From NCBI GenBank assembly GCA_014302835.1, contig CP060294.1:2381067-2445066 (forward strand): DNA of 64,000 nucleotides, given 5' to 3'. Below, in pieces: positions 62,153 through 64,000 of this stretch. The number at the start of each line of letters is the position of its first letter. Within the stretch, counting starts at the first letter, position 1. Source of the DNA: Pedobacter sp. PAMC26386. Its GTDB lineage: Bacteria > Bacteroidota > Bacteroidia > Sphingobacteriales > Sphingobacteriaceae. Below the pieces are notes generated by a model, which saw only the letters and a program-made list of their open reading frames with translations, did no database searches and was not told the origin of the DNA. The position numbers and the translations under genes are program-made.

Positions 62153-62743
62153 TCACTTCATTCCCCTGATCCGGCTAAGACTAACCTGTGTAATGCCTAA
62201 ATAAGAGGAAATGTATTTCAACGGTACTCTTAAAATAACGTTTGGAGCGTCATTAATCAAAGCATCATATCTTTCTTCGGCCGAGTGAAATTGTATCGCT
62301 TCTATTCTATTGACAGTGTCGACATAAGCTGCTTCAAAGATCTTACGAAACAACCTTTCTATCTCCGGGTAAATATCATAGAGTTTGAATAATTGTGTAG
62401 CATTGATCGCTACAACCTCGCTATCTTCTAAAATCTGTATCGCCTTTCGGCTTGTTTTCCCAGTCAGCAAGCTTTCTACCCTTGCTATAATGTTATTCTC
62501 AAAAGCAAAGCTTTCTGTGATATCAATCCCGTCTTTGAAATAGTGAATGCGGGCAGAACCTTTATTGATAAAATAAATTGTTCTGCAAGTATGACCTATA
62601 GATTGCAGATCTTCATTTTTTTTAATAGCAATTAGCTTACTGATTTCTTCAATAGCATCTTCAGCCTCTTTAGAGAGTCGGTTATACTTCCTGAAATATT
62701 GAAATAGCAAATCCATCACATCCATTTTGTCTGTCTTAACCAT
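62153..62743 (-). CDS. Crp/Fnr-family regulator
   Basis: A 196-residue regulator: cNMP-like barrel with LQSIGHTCRTIYFINKGSARIHYFKDGIDITESFAFENNIIARVESLLTGKTS and C-terminal HTH at RVPLKYISSYLGITQVSLSRIRG. It is typical of the short Bacteroidota Crp proteins. The gene lies 67 bp upstream of the rhodanese/MBL gene and probably controls it and the MFS gene. Its first 36 bp (62708-62743) recur at 63734-63769 (33 of 36 identical). Confidence 0.88.
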   Translation of the reverse strand: MVKTDKMDVMDLLFQYFRKYNRLSKEAEDAIEEISKLIAIKKNEDLQSIGHTCRTIYFINKGSARIHYFKDGIDITESFAFENNIIARVESLLTGKTSRKAIQILEDSEVVAINATQLFKLYDIYPEIERLFRKIFEAAYVDTVNRIEAIQFHSAEERYDALINDAPNVILRVPLKYISSYLGITQVSLSRIRGMK

Positions 62744-63235
62744 TTATATTTTGCAGCACTAAATGGGTGACTTCAAGATACAGATAATCCATAAAGATCA
62801 ATTACAATTCTTTTTTGATCTGAGGGGCCAAAACAAAAAGACAGGCAATAACTGCCTGTTCTTAATTGGTATCGAGCAGTTATTTAACGGATAATATTTT
62901 AATTCCATTACTTCTTAGGACTAAGTTAATAATAGGGATAGGGTATTCACGTCAGTTATCCAACTGATTTCCTTCAGATACTATTTGTCATCTACTACAT
63001 TTTTGATCTTCCCTATCCCTCTTTAGGCCCAAACTTAATTTATCAACGGCTCTTATCGTTTAATGATAAAAAAGTTGTGCAGGCCATATTTAACGCATCT
63101 ATGGTCAAAAATAGAATGAAATAAATTAATTACAAGAAAAATGGATACTCAATACTACTCAATCAAAACGAAATTCGGAATAATAGTAAAACAAAGACGA
63201 AAGACTATCCTTATACTAGCAATTTCTGCATCCTA
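62744..63235. other. gene-free region with hairpins
   Basis: About 490 bp. ACAGGCA/TGCCTGT at 62841-62859 forms a small terminator-like hairpin. AGGGATAGGG (62934-62943) is inverted as CCCTATCCCT (63013-63022), a 10-bp stem closing about 70 nt, somewhat like the ACAGGGATG...CATCCCTGT pair at 7.3 kb. No frame seen. An sRNA or leader is possible. Confidence 0.4.
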
Positions 63236-63574
63236 CTATCTTTGAGACATCTCTTCAAATAGTTCTATTATTTTTTTCAGCAAACGTTCTATTTCCTGAT
63301 CCTTTCTAATCAACTCAGCTTTTAATTCTAATATCTCATGTTGCTTTTGATTACTAGACGATTGATCGAGAAAAAAATCCTCATAAGAAATTTCAAATAA
63401 CTTAGCTATTTTTTTCATTCTATATACAGAACGCTCAATCCTGCTATGTTCTATTCTTGAGATTGTGACCATTGAGGTGTTTAATCTGTCGGCCAACTCT
63501 TCCTGACTCCACTGTTTCCTTAAACGTAATTCTTTGATTTTTTTGCCAACAATGTTTGTCATATTTTTCATCAT
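63236..63574 (-). CDS. XRE-family regulator with C-terminal coiled coil
   Basis: A 112-residue protein. The HTH_3 domain is IKELRLRKQWSQEELADRLNTSMVTISRIEHSRIERSVYRMKKIAKLFEIS, and a coiled coil follows (ILELKAELIRKDQEIERLLKKIIELFEEM), probably for dimerisation. The start is at the ATG 63572-63574; a TTG at 63586 is less likely. It sits between the crp gene and a duplicated fragment of it, so it may have come in with an insertion. Target unknown. Confidence 0.8.
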   Translation of the reverse strand: MMKNMTNIVGKKIKELRLRKQWSQEELADRLNTSMVTISRIEHSRIERSVYRMKKIAKLFEISYEDFFLDQSSSNQKQHEILELKAELIRKDQEIERLLKKIIELFEEMSQR

Positions 63575-63733
63575 TTCTAATCTCAATAATTAATGGACAT
63601 TTTGAATATTCTTACGATTTGAAAGCTTTTAATGCAAAGAAAAAAATTATTAGATAATTAACGAAAATTATTAATACTTAAAAATACTCAAGAACAGAAT
63701 AATCAATAATCTGAAACGATTCATGGAATAAAT

Positions 63734-63769
63734 CAAACCCATCACCTCCATTTTGTCTGTCTTAATCAT
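63734..63769 (-). pseudogene. fragment of a crp/fnr gene start
   Basis: Matches 62708-62743 in 33 of 36 positions. It begins with ATG (63769) overlapping the TGA of the DoxX-like gene (ATGA) and reads MIKTDKMEVMGLIY, against MVKTDKMDVMDLLF of the complete regulator. So a crp gene was once coupled to the DoxX-like gene and its start was duplicated. Confidence 0.7.
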
Positions 63770-64000
63770 CTCCGCCATGTGCTCCATGCACCGGTACACC
63801 ACAATGCCCAGATGACTAATACTGGTTGAAAGCATAACCTGATTCCACGTAGCAGATCTGAATGAAGACCAAAGGCATCAGTATGAGTCACATACTGGGA
63901 AATATTCCCCGGGAAAATAAGGACAAAAAACAGCGCAGCTGCCCAACCGGTCTTTGCACGCTGGCTGCTCCAAAATAATAAAGAAAGACCCAATGAAATC
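63766..64000 (-). CDS. DoxX-like membrane protein, C-terminal part (5' end beyond window)
   Basis: A frame open to the right edge encodes at least 78 residues ending GAWSTWRR. LGLSLLFWSSQRAKTGWAAALFFVLIFPGNISQYV and RLCFQPVLVIWALWCTGAW are two or three membrane helices in the arrangement of DoxX/MauE-like proteins (conserved FPxNI and RxPxQxxLIxWA). The start lies outside the window. It ends with an ATGA overlap with a crp gene fragment, so it was in one operon with that regulator. Redox or respiratory role is only a guess. Confidence 0.65.
   Translation of the reverse strand, partial: ISLGLSLLFWSSQRAKTGWAAALFFVLIFPGNISQYVTHTDAFGLHSDLLRGIRLCFQPVLVIWALWCTGAWSTWRR

Noticed and set aside
1-64000. 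tRNA or rRNA genes
   Set aside because: No cloverleaf or rRNA-like stretch recognised by eye; a tRNA scan would settle this.

Overview
The window looks like chromosome of a low-GC Bacteroidota member of the Sphingobacteriaceae, most likely Pedobacter or a close relative. The basis is a SusC/SusD pair led by a TlpA-like protein, beta-barrel receptors with carboxypeptidase-like N-terminal domains, a lipoprotein TPR histidine kinase, small secreted proteins of Bacteroidota type, and A+T-rich spacers with few clear Shine-Dalgarno sites. The genus is inference; no rRNA, tRNA or CRISPR array was seen.

Layout. 1-7.3 kb: a small secreted protein and, on the minus strand, a tlpA-susC-susD outer-membrane uptake operon. 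7.3-25.6 kb: an accessory, defence-like island. It holds an XRE regulator next to an SRA-like/HNH restriction gene that is cut by a complete IS21-family element (8321-10987, 5-bp target duplication AAATG), a TIGR04141-type gene with a partner truncated by a second, fossil IS21 element, a MazG-like pyrophosphohydrolase overlapping a DUF2075 nuclease/ATPase, an HNH nuclease, a membrane protein, and a 1555-residue DUF4011/SF1 helicase/nuclease protein. Partial gene duplications show repeated rearrangement. 25.7-29.3 kb: small secreted proteins, a metzincin-like protease overlapping a haem-motif lipoprotein, a methyltransferase and a DUF3892 protein.

29.4-46.3 kb is the most striking part: a tightly packed minus-strand operon. 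In transcription order it encodes DUF4177- and YidD-like proteins, a small Cys protein, a HsdR_N-like nuclease, a lipoprotein with a possible VWA fold, a membrane protein, a tubulin-like GTPase, a 1304-residue Hsp70/actin-fold protein, a proline-tailed partner, two TerD proteins, an OmpA protein with a TerD-like N-terminus, a small membrane protein and TerC. A histidine kinase/response regulator pair lies directly upstream. A palindromic 14-mer (TACGG-GAAA-CCGTA) occurs upstream of the response regulator, upstream of the operon, and upstream of a distant secreted protein, suggesting a shared regulon. This looks like a membrane-linked Ter stress-response machine with both tubulin-like and actin-like nucleotidases.

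46.6-64 kb: mostly ordinary chromosome. It holds a beta-barrel protein with a divergent-function AraC regulator, tautomerase, MarR-GNAT, Crp/Fnr regulators, a methyltransferase and a YoaK membrane protein. There is also an unusual PLP synthase-PEPCK-GcvH operon, a rhodanese/metallo-beta-lactamase protein with an MFS transporter, an XRE regulator flanked by copies of a crp gene start, and a partial DoxX-like gene at the right edge.
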